Assembly: GCA_013373625.1 (NCBI GenBank)
Contig: JABXHM010000086.1
Location: 1 to 64,000, forward strand
Direction: 5' to 3'
Length of the DNA stretch: 64,000 nucleotides
Source of the DNA: Alteromonadaceae bacterium
GTDB lineage: Bacteria; Pseudomonadota; Gammaproteobacteria; Enterobacterales; Alteromonadaceae
A model generated the notes under the pieces. The model searched no databases. It saw nothing but the letters and a program-made list of their open reading frames with translations, and was not told the origin of the DNA. Numbering within the stretch: position 1 is the first letter of the stretch; each line of letters starts with the position of its first letter. Positions 1 to 8,179 of this stretch are shown here, piece by piece. A program made the translations under genes and the position numbers.

Positions 1-534
1 ATCAATAAACACTGTAACGTGGTCAATGTTGATAGTGGCGTTGACTACCGCTTGCGAACGCTTGAGCAGGCTGAGATTTACCATTACCCGCTGGATGAAC
101 AGGCGACGTCTAATTTACACGGCTATTTTACCCAGTTGGCACCCGATGAAGGCACCAGCGGTGAGACTATCGAAGTGAATCACCGGCGTTTAAGCACGCT
201 GCGTGACGCTGACGGCGTGTTGATGATCGAGTTTGCAGAGTTGTGTGAAGGGCCGCGTAGTCAATCAGATTACATTGAACTGAGCCGGTGTTATCACAGC
301 GTGTTGGTCGCCAATGTAAAGCAAATGGGGCAGGGCAATGATGACGTTGCGCGGCGTTTTATTGCCATGGTTGATGAATTCTATGAGCGCCATGTAAAGC
401 TCATTATGTCAGCCGCTGTAGCGCTGGAGGATTTGTATACCGACGGCATGTTAAACTTTGAGTTCAGACGCTGTTTAAGTCGCTTACAGGAAATGCAGTC
501 GCACGATTATTTGGCTACAGAGCACTTACCTTAA
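1..534 (+). CDS. zapE: Cell division protein ZapE (AFG1-like ATPase), C-terminal part
   Basis: The reading frame is open from the first base of the window, so this is the 3' part of a gene that begins upstream. The visible ~177 residues match the C-terminal third of ZapE, an AFG1-family AAA-type ATPase that associates with the Z ring at the inner membrane. Diagnostic stretches are VDYRLRTL, EINH-like VNHRRL, the RSQSDYIELSR block, FIAMVDEFYERHVKL and CLSRLQEMQS, all in the expected order. The Walker motifs would lie upstream and cannot be checked. A GTG at position 19 is an internal codon rather than the start. A short hairpin follows the stop. Confidence 0.93.
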   Translation: MNKHCNVVNVDSGVDYRLRTLEQAEIYHYPLDEQATSNLHGYFTQLAPDEGTSGETIEVNHRRLSTLRDADGVLMIEFAELCEGPRSQSDYIELSRCYHSVLVANVKQMGQGNDDVARRFIAMVDEFYERHVKLIMSAAVALEDLYTDGMLNFEFRRCLSRLQEMQSHDYLATEHLP

Positions 535-552
535 GCGGCAAAAGCCGTTAAA
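534..552 (+). terminator. Short hairpin after zapE
   Basis: AGCGGC / GCCGTT with an AAAA loop directly follows the zapE stop and is followed by a modest T-containing run. It is a weak candidate for an intrinsic terminator. A second hairpin (CCGGAT / ATCCGG, 617-635) lies further along, before yeeN. Confidence 0.4.
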
Positions 553-693
553 CTTTGGAGCCACAAATACAGTCGCAGCAGGCAAAGCCTCCTGCACTCG
601 CAGTAAACGGTTAACCCCGGATCGCCTTTATCCGGTAATTTAACGGCCGGTTGATGCGCAAAAATTAGCACGTTTTAATAAGAGATACCTAAG

Positions 694-1416
694 ATGGGAA
701 GAGCATTTGAAGTAAGAAAGAACGCCATGGCCAAAACGGCTGGCGCAAAGACCAAGGTGTATTCTAAGTACGGTAAAGAAATTTACGTCTGTGCAAAAAA
801 CGGTGGGCCTGATCCGGATACCAATCTGTCGTTGAAGCGCCTCATCGAAAAAGCCAAAAAAGATCAGGTACCCAGCCATGTTATCGACAAGGCAATCGAC
901 AAGGCTGTCGGTGGTGCTGGCGAAGACTTTGTTCCGGCTCGATATGAAGGTTTTGGTCCTGGTAACTGTATGGTCATTGTGGATTGTTTAACTGATAACA
1001 ATAACCGTACCATTACCGATGTCCGCAACTGCTTTACCAAAACCGGTGCGAAAATTGGTGCTCAGGGCGCGGTATCGCATATGTTTGAACATCAGGCCGT
1101 GTTCGTATTTGCCGGTGACGACGAAGATGAAATCCTGGAAATCCTGATGGAAGCCGACGTTGATGTGACAGACGTTGAGTGTGAGGACGGTAAAATTACC
1201 GTATACGCGCCCCACACTGAGTTCTATAAAGTTAAAACAGCACTTACCGACGCCAAACCCGATTTGCAGTTCGACGCTGAGGAAATCAGCTTTATTCCAC
1301 AAACCGAAGTGGAAATCAGCGAAGACGACATGCCCATGTTCGAGAAATTCATGGACATGCTTAACGACTGCGATGACGTACAGGACGTTTACCACAACGC
1401 AATCACGCCAAACTAA
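694..1416 (+). CDS. yeeN: YebC/PmpR family protein, YeeN type
   Basis: This 240-residue protein belongs to the DUF28 (YebC/PmpR) family, cytoplasmic proteins reported to act as transcriptional regulators or to relieve ribosome stalling. The N-terminus [30 protein letters not shown] is the signature of the YeeN subgroup rather than YebC proper, and is followed by the conserved YEGFGP block and NNNRT. Length is typical. It is read alone, between the zapE hairpins and a strong terminator at 1464-1494, so it is probably monocistronic. No DNA-binding motif can be identified by eye; the function of YeeN itself is poorly defined. Confidence 0.93.
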   Translation: MGRAFEVRKNAMAKTAGAKTKVYSKYGKEIYVCAKNGGPDPDTNLSLKRLIEKAKKDQVPSHVIDKAIDKAVGGAGEDFVPARYEGFGPGNCMVIVDCLTDNNNRTITDVRNCFTKTGAKIGAQGAVSHMFEHQAVFVFAGDDEDEILEILMEADVDVTDVECEDGKITVYAPHTEFYKVKTALTDAKPDLQFDAEEISFIPQTEVEISEDDMPMFEKFMDMLNDCDDVQDVYHNAITPN

Positions 1417-1426
1417 GTGACTGGGG

Positions 1427-1494
1427 CCAGGTAGTTAGCTACCTGGTTGTTATAACAGTCTTAAAAACCCACTTAAAAAGTGGGTTTTTTTTTT
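1427..1494 (+). terminator. Tandem hairpins and intrinsic terminator after yeeN
   Basis: A perfect 8-bp hairpin CCAGGTAG/CTACCTGG (1427-1446) is followed by a second hairpin AAACCCACTT/AAGTGGGTTT (about 1465-1488) running into a T10 tract. The second is a textbook Rho-independent terminator for yeeN; on the opposite strand it lies beyond the 3' end of the deacetylase gene. Confidence 0.9.
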
Positions 1495-1543
1495 GACTTT
1501 GCATTTCTGCAGGGCGAGTTTTAACGCCTGACCGGAATAAGCT

Positions 1544-2329
1544 TTACTCTTTATGGTCTCTGGCATAGCGCATAATATTGATAAAAGAATCAACATAAAA
1601 ACGCTCCGGATGACTGGCCAGATGCTGTAATAGCTCCTCATGTGCCTCGGTCGATACCGTCAGGTGATCGCCGCCAATTCCGTGGAAAATAATACTGGCT
1701 AATTGCCCCTGCTCAGCGGCCTTTTCAACAAAAGCAATTAATTCCTTACCGCTAACACCCGAGGGCATTAAGTCAGTGATTTGTTCAGGCGGCAAATGCA
1801 TGGGGGCACCTTTAACGCCAACAAAGTATTTGCTGAGTAACGGTTTAATACTGGTGTTGCCGTTGTCCACCGCCAAATCAAGACAGGGCGGTGTGTACGT
1901 GCGCTCAGTACGGCCATCGACGGCGTGCAAAAACGCATTGGTGGTGGCGATTTCACGCTCCAGCTGTGGCAGAGTGTAACGGTCTAAATCGGCATAATCG
2001 ACGACCCAGTCTCTGCCCGGCAGCATTTTTCGGCACGGATGGTAAATGGTGTGGTTGCCAAGTTCATGGCCTTGTTTGGCGGCCTGCCGCCACTCTTCCA
2101 TGCGCAGACTCAATGGTTCATTGGCGACACTTAAATAGAATGAACCCTTCAGGTTATATTTATTCAATGCCGGTATCGCGTTATCTAACTGACTGTTCAG
2201 GGTATCATCGTAAGACAGGCTGACTGCGGCTTTAGCCCCGTTGGGCCATTTCACAAAATCAGCGGCTTGCGCCTGACACAGGCTTACAAGGCCCAGCACG
2301 CTGGCTACTAATAAGTGCTTCATCTGCAT
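1544..2329 (-). CDS. Secreted polysaccharide deacetylase (NodB-homology)
   Basis: A 261-residue protein starting with a Sec signal peptide (hydrophobic run to the AQA-A cleavage site near residue 22). The NodB/CE4-type fold is indicated by the acidic motif SYDD near residue 38, the metal-binding HTIYH (HxxxH) near residue 90, and a late FHGIGGDH block. Such enzymes remove acetyl groups from N-acetylated or O-acetylated sugars of chitin, peptidoglycan or xylan. The start was chosen at 2329 because AAAGGAAA sits about nine bases upstream; a longer frame extends to 2476 but lacks a ribosome binding site and would bury the signal peptide. The substrate cannot be inferred. Confidence 0.85.
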   Translation of the reverse strand: MQMKHLLVASVLGLVSLCQAQAADFVKWPNGAKAAVSLSYDDTLNSQLDNAIPALNKYNLKGSFYLSVANEPLSLRMEEWRQAAKQGHELGNHTIYHPCRKMLPGRDWVVDYADLDRYTLPQLEREIATTNAFLHAVDGRTERTYTPPCLDLAVDNGNTSIKPLLSKYFVGVKGAPMHLPPEQITDLMPSGVSGKELIAFVEKAAEQGQLASIIFHGIGGDHLTVSTEAHEELLQHLASHPERFYVDSFINIMRYARDHKE

Positions 2330-2511
2330 CACATATTTTCCTTTTACTAAAAATTCCGAGCATGACGACTGTGCATCATAGGCGCAGTTGTCGTACAGAT
2401 CATTACTGAAAAACCAATCGGGGTTTATGTTAAATAATTGTTGCAGGAACGAGCAAATGTATAGGTGCGCCCACACTTAAGTGGGCTGATTATTTAGCTC
2501 AGAAGAGGAAA

Positions 2512-3090
2512 TTATGCAGCTTGCAGCATACGTCGACGCAGGCATGCACCGGTTAAAATCAAAAACAAGCCCAAAGTCGCTGGTACCTGCACGGCTGTGG
2601 TAATCTCCATTTCATCTAAGGATATACCCAACCCGGATAGTCGTTCATAGGTAAACGACACTGATGTGGCATTCAAACCAGTCCAGTAAATATTGCCATT
2701 GCTGTTATTGCCGTTGGGCAAAACATCGTTACCAGAAATACTGTATACGCTATCAACGGCTGTGGGGATAATCGATAAATTACTCAGAGATTCAGAGCCT
2801 GCGTCGATATCAGACACAAACAAACGTAAATCCTGAATCACATCACTAAAGGTTAATGTAATTACCGTGTTGCCGGGGCCGGCATCGTGAATACTCGCAA
2901 AATTGGGACTTCCCGGATCTGCAAGAAATTGCACAAGAGATGACGTGAGGGTGACTTCGATACCATTGCTGAGTGTTGTATTAGCCGTATTGGTTTCTGT
3001 GCCGCCAACCCATGCAAAATCAGTGATGATCGAAGCCTGAGCGTTGGTTAAACAACATAACGAGAAAAGCGTAAATAATAGCTTGCGCAT
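2512..3090 (-). CDS. Exported protein with PEP-CTERM-like sorting tail
   Basis: A 192-residue protein with an N-terminal signal peptide (MRKLLFTLFSLCCL..AQAS), a Thr/Ser/Asn-rich and Gly-rich beta-type middle, and a C-terminal tail VPATLGLFLILTGACLRRR. This tail has the layout of PEP-CTERM sorting signals (short Pro motif, hydrophobic helix, Arg cluster), which exosortase recognises for surface display; the usual Glu of VPEP is missing. The start at 3090 has AAGGA seven bases upstream; the frame could extend to 3171 without a ribosome binding site. No exosortase gene is in the window. Function unknown; perhaps a surface or exopolysaccharide-associated protein. Confidence 0.7.
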   Translation of the reverse strand: MRKLLFTLFSLCCLTNAQASIITDFAWVGGTETNTANTTLSNGIEVTLTSSLVQFLADPGSPNFASIHDAGPGNTVITLTFSDVIQDLRLFVSDIDAGSESLSNLSIIPTAVDSVYSISGNDVLPNGNNSNGNIYWTGLNATSVSFTYERLSGLGISLDEMEITTAVQVPATLGLFLILTGACLRRRMLQAA

Positions 3091-3362
3091 AAGACGTCCT
3101 TGTATCGCAAAAAGCAAAGTTAACCCAAAAATACAGCGCTGGGTTTGATGGTTTATTTTCTTAACCTTCAAGTATTTTTTTAAGCAAACTTTGTTCCTTA
3201 ATTAAAAAGTCAATAAAAATATATAGTTAATGCTAGTTTTTCATGTGACCATCAATGCTTTGTAAAAAAAACCGACACAGTATTTCAGTAATGATAACGC
3301 TGCCCGGGCGCGTTGATTTGCTTGCGATAACATGATGATTCTGGCCTGCTAAAATAAGGCAC

Positions 3363-4286
3363 TTAGACTCGCTGGCGGGTACCGGTAAAGCAAAAGTCCG
3401 TGTTCTCAAATGCTGACTGAATATATTTAATAAATACACTCAGACGCGGCGCCATGTGGCGGTTGGGTGCATACAGCAGTGAAATATGCAGCGGTGCAGG
3501 CTGCCAGTCCTGCAGCACTGGTACTAATGCGCCGCTGCCTATTGCATTACCCACAATAATGCTCGGCAACATGGCAATCCCTACACCCTGCAGTGCAGCC
3601 TGTTTTAGCACGTCACCATTGTTAGAGCTCATCACGCCATTAATGCGCACACGTTTTGGCTTGTTGTGATGCAGCAAATCCCAATAGTTGCCGTGCACCA
3701 GGTTACCGTATTGTAAGCACGGCAGGTTGATGAGTTGCTCAGGCGATGTGACTCGGCCAATACGCTGCAACAATGCCGGCGCAGCACAAATGTAGCGTTC
3801 GGTGTGGGTAATGTCGTGCTCAATCATGGCGGGGTTTGGCTCCGAAGGGCCGATACGAAGTGTCATATCAAACTGGTTGGACACCGGATCACGTTTTTCG
3901 TCGGATAAGTCCAGTTGCACCTGAATATTGGGGTATTCCTGCATAAATTTAACCACAACCGGGGTTAAGTGGGTAAGGCCAAACGACATCGGCGCATTAA
4001 TTTTAATGGTGCCAGAGAGGGTTTGTTGATTTTGTTGCAATTGCGCTTCGGTATTCGCCAGGTTATCCAGTACCGGCACAATGTTCTCTAAATAAGCCTG
4101 GCCGGTATGGGTGAGATCAACCCGGCGGGTCGTGCGGTTAAATAAGGTAACAGAGAGTTCGTCTTCCAGCCACAGTACCTGGCGATTTATCTGAGAGCGT
4201 GACAGGCCAAGCTTTCGTGCCGCCGCCGCAAAGCTGCCTTGTCTGGCTACAGCGGCGAATGCCTGCATGGCTGACAGTTTATCCAT
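3363..4286 (-). CDS. LysR family transcriptional regulator
   Basis: A 307-residue LTTR. Residues 1-60 form the winged helix-turn-helix (MQAFAAVARQGSFAAAARKLG, SRSQINRQVLWLEDEL, LFNRTTR), and the remainder is a substrate-binding-like effector domain. It resembles the group of LTTRs with short linkers that regulate an adjacent divergent enzyme gene. It is divergent from the pirin gene (114 bp between starts), and LysR/pirin divergent pairs are common in proteobacteria, so it likely controls the pirin gene and itself. The inducer is unknown. Confidence 0.92.
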   Translation of the reverse strand: MDKLSAMQAFAAVARQGSFAAAARKLGLSRSQINRQVLWLEDELSVTLFNRTTRRVDLTHTGQAYLENIVPVLDNLANTEAQLQQNQQTLSGTIKINAPMSFGLTHLTPVVVKFMQEYPNIQVQLDLSDEKRDPVSNQFDMTLRIGPSEPNPAMIEHDITHTERYICAAPALLQRIGRVTSPEQLINLPCLQYGNLVHGNYWDLLHHNKPKRVRINGVMSSNNGDVLKQAALQGVGIAMLPSIIVGNAIGSGALVPVLQDWQPAPLHISLLYAPNRHMAPRLSVFIKYIQSAFENTDFCFTGTRQRV

Positions 4287-4400
4287 GATGAATGCTCTGC
4301 TTCATTGTCGCGTATAAAGCGACAGTGTATCTATTATTGTGATTATTGTCTCTTTTAAATGTGCTGCTAATATAATCAAATATATCAACAGGAGCACGCT

Positions 4401-5102
4401 ATGAACATTCGTAAAGCCGATGAACGCGGTCAGGTTAATCTTGGCTGGCTACAGTCACAGCATTCATTTTCGTTTGGCCATTATTATAACGAAGACTATA
4501 TGGGCCATGGCCCACTGCGGGTGATTAACCAGGATGTCGTGCAGCCAGGCGGTGGTTTTAGCGAGCACGGACACGCCAACATGGAAATTATTTCCTACGT
4601 ACTTAAAGGTGAACTTGCACACAAGGATAGCGAAGGGAATGAATCGGTAATTCGCCCGGGGGATGTGCAAAAAATGTCGGCAGGGACAGGTATACGCCAC
4701 AGTGAGTTTAATCATAGTAAAGACGAGCTGGTCGAATTTTTACAGATTTGGGTTGTTCCTAACAAAGTCAATGTTGCCCCGGGTTACGTACAACAACACT
4801 TTACTCAGCTTGCTGAACCTGCCAGCGAGCCAACGCTGATCTTGTCACCCATGGGAGAAAAAAATTCACTTAAGATTCACCAGGACGTTAAAGTCTATGC
4901 TGGCACATTAAGCGGCACCAGTCAGTGGCGGCACACACCAGGCAGTAGTCGCCAAGGGTGGCTTCAGATTATTGACGGTAACACTCTGGTCAACAAAGAA
5001 CCTGTCGGTCCAGGCGATGGTGTGGCCCTGGCAGCTGGAGAAGAACTGGTTCTTGAACAGAGCCAGGGGCTGCACATACTCTATTTTGATTTGCCCGCAT
5101 AA
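4401..5102 (+). CDS. Pirin family protein (bicupin)
   Basis: A 233-residue bicupin. The N-terminal cupin keeps all four pirin metal ligands: His56 and His58 in the EHGHANME motif, His100 and Glu102 in GIRHSEFN. The length and these ligands match the YhhW-type bacterial pirins, several of which have quercetin 2,3-dioxygenase activity. Start ATG at 4401 follows AGGAGC at good spacing. Its divergent LysR neighbour probably regulates it. A role in flavonoid or redox chemistry is possible and would fit the plant-glycoside genes at the other end of the window, but that link is inference. Confidence 0.9.
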   Translation: MNIRKADERGQVNLGWLQSQHSFSFGHYYNEDYMGHGPLRVINQDVVQPGGGFSEHGHANMEIISYVLKGELAHKDSEGNESVIRPGDVQKMSAGTGIRHSEFNHSKDELVEFLQIWVVPNKVNVAPGYVQQHFTQLAEPASEPTLILSPMGEKNSLKIHQDVKVYAGTLSGTSQWRHTPGSSRQGWLQIIDGNTLVNKEPVGPGDGVALAAGEELVLEQSQGLHILYFDLPA

Positions 5103-5145
5103 TAACCCGTAGCGTTACCGGGCTAACTTAGCTACAATGCGCGCC

Positions 5146-5505
<360 letters not shown>

Positions 5506-5520
5506 CTAATTCGGAAAATC

Positions 5521-5551
5521 TATGTCTATCAGTAATTTGCTGGTAGGCATA
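5521..5551 (+). terminator. Long hairpin downstream of rnpB
   Basis: A 12-bp stem, TATGTCTATCAG paired with CTGGTAGGCATA including two G-U wobbles, with a 7-base loop. It lies 16 bases past the end of rnpB and may stop or stabilise the precursor. There is no T tract, so it may act as a processing barrier rather than an intrinsic terminator. Confidence 0.45.
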
Positions 5552-5591
5552 GAACGCTGAAAGCCTCACTGTCTCGGGGGCGTCACACATC

Positions 5592-5798
5592 ATGTCACAC
5601 TTAGCAGTTCCACACACTATACTGCGTGGAAACACTTATCATTTTAATTTATGGCACAAATCATTTATTGTTCGTAGGTCGCTTCGTACTAGCTGTCGAG
5701 TTGAAGCGTTAGAACTAGTGAGTAAGATCTTAGGTAAAATAAAGTCGCAGGGAAGTCCAAAAACTAGTGTAAAATTATTGAGAGAATCAAGTTTTTAA
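5592..5798 (+). pseudogene. Tyrosine integrase N-terminal remnant
   Basis: A 68-residue frame whose beginning (LRGNTYHFNLWHKSF..RRSLRTSCRVEALELVSKI) matches the N-terminal region of phage-type tyrosine recombinases that begin with a DUF6538-like domain: a short beta-hairpin 'RGNTYYFR' followed by 'RRSLGTSDRREAL'. Integrases of this type are over 350 residues, so nearly all of the core-binding and catalytic domains are missing. Position just beyond rnpB suggests an old integration event at the 3' side of that gene. The remaining residues are low-similarity. It could be a very short real protein, but a decayed integrase is the better reading. Confidence 0.5.
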
Positions 5799-6733
5799 CT
5801 GAAATAAAGGGCAAGCAATATTGAAACTACAGTAAGTACAATCCTTTTAAACCACTTGGCGAACATATCATTTCTCAATAGTGATCTGGAGTTTTCTTTG
5901 AACTTATCAGAATTAAAAAGCCGGAACTTGCTTTCTAAGATAGTCATAAGTCGATAGCTTTCGAGAAGAAAAATCAGATAAAGAGAGCTTTTATAAGTGC
6001 CTACAATGACAAACATACTAATGTCTCCAGAATCTATTAGGCTTTTATAGTTTCCATTAAAGTAACTAAAGACATTGAAAAATATAAACCCGAAAAATAG
6101 CAGTAGAGTATTGGTATAAACGTTCTCTCTTTTTGTTATCTCTGTTAACTTCTTCTCCCATTCATTAATATCTTTCTCTTTCAGCTTTAAGAGATCGAAG
6201 TAAAAGCTATAATTTTTTTCTGGAAGGGGAAGTTTTAATAGGATTAATATATAACTCGCTATTAATGAAGCGATGGAAATGAATATTAGGTAGTTACTTA
6301 AAACTTCATCTAGCTTTGGGTTTTCAATGACATCCAAAACAACAAAGGCTTGTATATAAACCTGAGCAACAAAAAACATGAATAACAAAACTAACAGTAT
6401 CAAAATGAACACTGACTTGATAAATAAAGCCACGGAAGATTCAGTAACGTACTTGTCGACTTTCGGTTTTGTTAATGATGGAAAAAGGTTAGTTTCGAAA
6501 ATTTCTGAGTAATAATTTCTTGCGGAAGAGTCGGGGCACTTTGACTTTAAGTACTCTTCCATGATCATCCTCAGACGACCTATGTGTGTATCTAGTATTG
6601 AAGAAAATAAAAATATAATCGAAGCGAATGCCAACAATATCTCATTGTATTCACTTAGGTTCGCTAACTTGAAACCAAATATACGAACTTCACTATTTAC
6701 TTGAGTTTGAGAAAAGAAAAGAACCAACATCAA
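5795..6733 (-). CDS. AT-rich multi-pass membrane protein, probably 5'-disrupted
   Basis: No known family recognised. The 312 residues contain about six hydrophobic helices (near residues 31-47, 100-130, 148-171, 207-225, 238-260 and 295-312) and charged loops rich in Lys and Glu. The base composition is clearly AT-richer than the flanking genes, suggesting transfer. The nominal start here is TTG (6733) or ATG (6730) inside a hydrophobic helix with no ribosome binding site. The same frame continues upstream through a Lys/Asp-rich helix (ARYDQLDKKNNK) to an amber codon at 6824-6826, and beyond that for 30 codons to an ATG at 6916. The intact protein was therefore probably about 373 residues. 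Its stop overlaps that of the integrase remnant. Confidence 0.55.
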   Translation of the reverse strand: MMLVLFFSQTQVNSEVRIFGFKLANLSEYNEILLAFASIIFLFSSILDTHIGRLRMIMEEYLKSKCPDSSARNYYSEIFETNLFPSLTKPKVDKYVTESSVALFIKSVFILILLVLLFMFFVAQVYIQAFVVLDVIENPKLDEVLSNYLIFISIASLIASYILILLKLPLPEKNYSFYFDLLKLKEKDINEWEKKLTEITKRENVYTNTLLLFFGFIFFNVFSYFNGNYKSLIDSGDISMFVIVGTYKSSLYLIFLLESYRLMTILESKFRLFNSDKFKENSRSLLRNDMFAKWFKRIVLTVVSILLALYFS

Positions 6734-6916
6734 TATATAATAAATGCCTAATATCTTGTTGTTCTTTTTATCTAGCTGATCATATCTAGCAGAAACTTTA
6801 TTGGCATAGCCATCATTAAATAACTATCTTCTCAAACTATCTCTGAGCAAAAGTTTACTAAAGTCTTCTCTTTGCCGGTTGAGAATGGTACGCCATCTGT
6901 ATTTTCTAATATCCAT

Positions 6917-7210
6917 ATCATGTACTTTGTATCATTGTTTTACGAGAATGATATACTGATTTTCACACTCATGGAATGTTATCGACCTTTACCAATTAAA
7001 GAGTTGTAATCCCCCCGGAAAGTCGGTTCACAATAAATATGTGGGGAGCCCTTCCATATGTGAATGGTTCAGTATCTTCACATAACATACCGTTTCTGGG
7101 GAGCAGGTGCTCTGATCCTGGCGAAGAGATTTGCCAGAACGACAGCTTACGTTTCGTATTTTTCTTGCAAGAGTGATATAAATTAAAGGTTTATATCAAA
7201 GGAAGTTCAT
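6917..7210. other. Intergenic region with dyads, islet side
   Basis: No convincing gene. An inverted repeat TATGTGAA/TTCACATA (7057-7064 and 7077-7084, 12-base loop) lies about 130 bases ahead of the next gene and may be an operator or hairpin. A second dyad CTGGC/GCCAG lies near 7120-7140. A minus-strand frame (about 6830-6985) gives peptide-like sequence (WILENTDGVPFSTGKEKT) but is broken by stops; it may be gene debris. Confidence 0.35.
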
Positions 7211-8083
7211 ATGAAACGGAAAACAACACTGTTATTGATATCCACATCGAGCTCATTAATTCTCGGTTTATGGTTGGGGGCCTGGTACGTTGGTACTGAG
7301 CAGGGGGTAATTGGTGAGTTTACCACTCAACCATTAGCCGATGTTTTTAGCAGTATTAACGCGTTATTTGCCGGCTTTGCATTCTGCGGCGTTATTTTAA
7401 CGGTTTACCTCCAAATACAAGAGCTTCAGGATACCAGAGAAGTATTGGCTGAAACTGCAAAAGCAAATAATACGACCGCTGAATATGCGAAAGAAAATGC
7501 GATAGTGGAGTTATTTCAAACTTACTGTAGCGATTATTTTCAAGATGTTAAGAATTCATCAATGAACGTTTTGATTCCTGCTATGGCAAGCCGTGGTTAT
7601 TTTGATTTTGTAGTGAGTCGCTTTTTTGTTGCCGAACAACTGCCGCTATCCAATGAAGACTGGCCGCGAATAAAGCTGGTAACCCGAAGCAACACTTTTG
7701 AAGAATTTACAGAAAGTGAACAACATGACCGTTACAAGCTGGATGAATTAATCAATTTCTTTACTATACTGGCCTACCAAAAAGATGCCGGCGATGTGAT
7801 TGCGCGCTGCGATTTTTCTTATTCCTGGTGGCGCCCCATGTTTTGGATGATCGCAATAGCTCAGGAACTAAGATACGAGAGCAATCCTGTAATTCAAAAG
7901 TATGGTACCGCTTTGTATTTCAAAGAGGTGGTGAAAATGCTTGATCAAGCATATAAGCTTAAACCTATCGAAAATAGCTCAGAGCTTGTGGAGTTAATAA
8001 AAGATCACCCAAAACTGAGTAGGCAGTATCAATTGGACGAGCTGCATACGCACCCCGAGCGTTGGGAGAGGGTTACTTCATAA
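7211..8083 (+). CDS. Two-TM protein resembling putative phage abortive infection proteins
   Basis: 290 residues. Two N-terminal membrane helices (about residues 7-27 and 46-68) are followed by a charged helical segment (QIQELQDTREVLAETAKANN..EYAKENAIVE) and a soluble alpha-helical C-terminal domain with aromatic-rich stretches (SYSWWRPMFWM). This layout - two TM helices, a 'Q..EL..TRE.L' coiled segment, then an F-rich helical domain - is that of the putAbiC-type family (putative phage abortive infection proteins). The match is by architecture and short motifs only. The start has AAAGGAAG at good spacing. It sits at the islet edge beside an integrase remnant, which suits a mobile defence gene, but an ordinary membrane protein is possible. 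Confidence 0.5.
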   Translation: MKRKTTLLLISTSSSLILGLWLGAWYVGTEQGVIGEFTTQPLADVFSSINALFAGFAFCGVILTVYLQIQELQDTREVLAETAKANNTTAEYAKENAIVELFQTYCSDYFQDVKNSSMNVLIPAMASRGYFDFVVSRFFVAEQLPLSNEDWPRIKLVTRSNTFEEFTESEQHDRYKLDELINFFTILAYQKDAGDVIARCDFSYSWWRPMFWMIAIAQELRYESNPVIQKYGTALYFKEVVKMLDQAYKLKPIENSSELVELIKDHPKLSRQYQLDELHTHPERWERVTS

Positions 8084-8179
8084 ATGACTCTGCCGGGCAG
8101 CAGAGCAAACTCTGAATACATTAACCAATCAAAACGTACCAAAGCTGCTCCTTTTGCTTTTAATAACGTTGTTACAGCG

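Noticed and set aside
541-660. Possible c-di-GMP (GEMM) riboswitch before yeeN because of GCAAAGCCTCC
   Set aside because: The other conserved blocks are missing or in the wrong order; only simple hairpins remain.
5795-6916. SLATT-domain (2TM effector) identity for the islet membrane protein
   Set aside because: It has about six helices rather than two, and the resemblance is limited to a Lys/Asp-rich stretch before the first helix.
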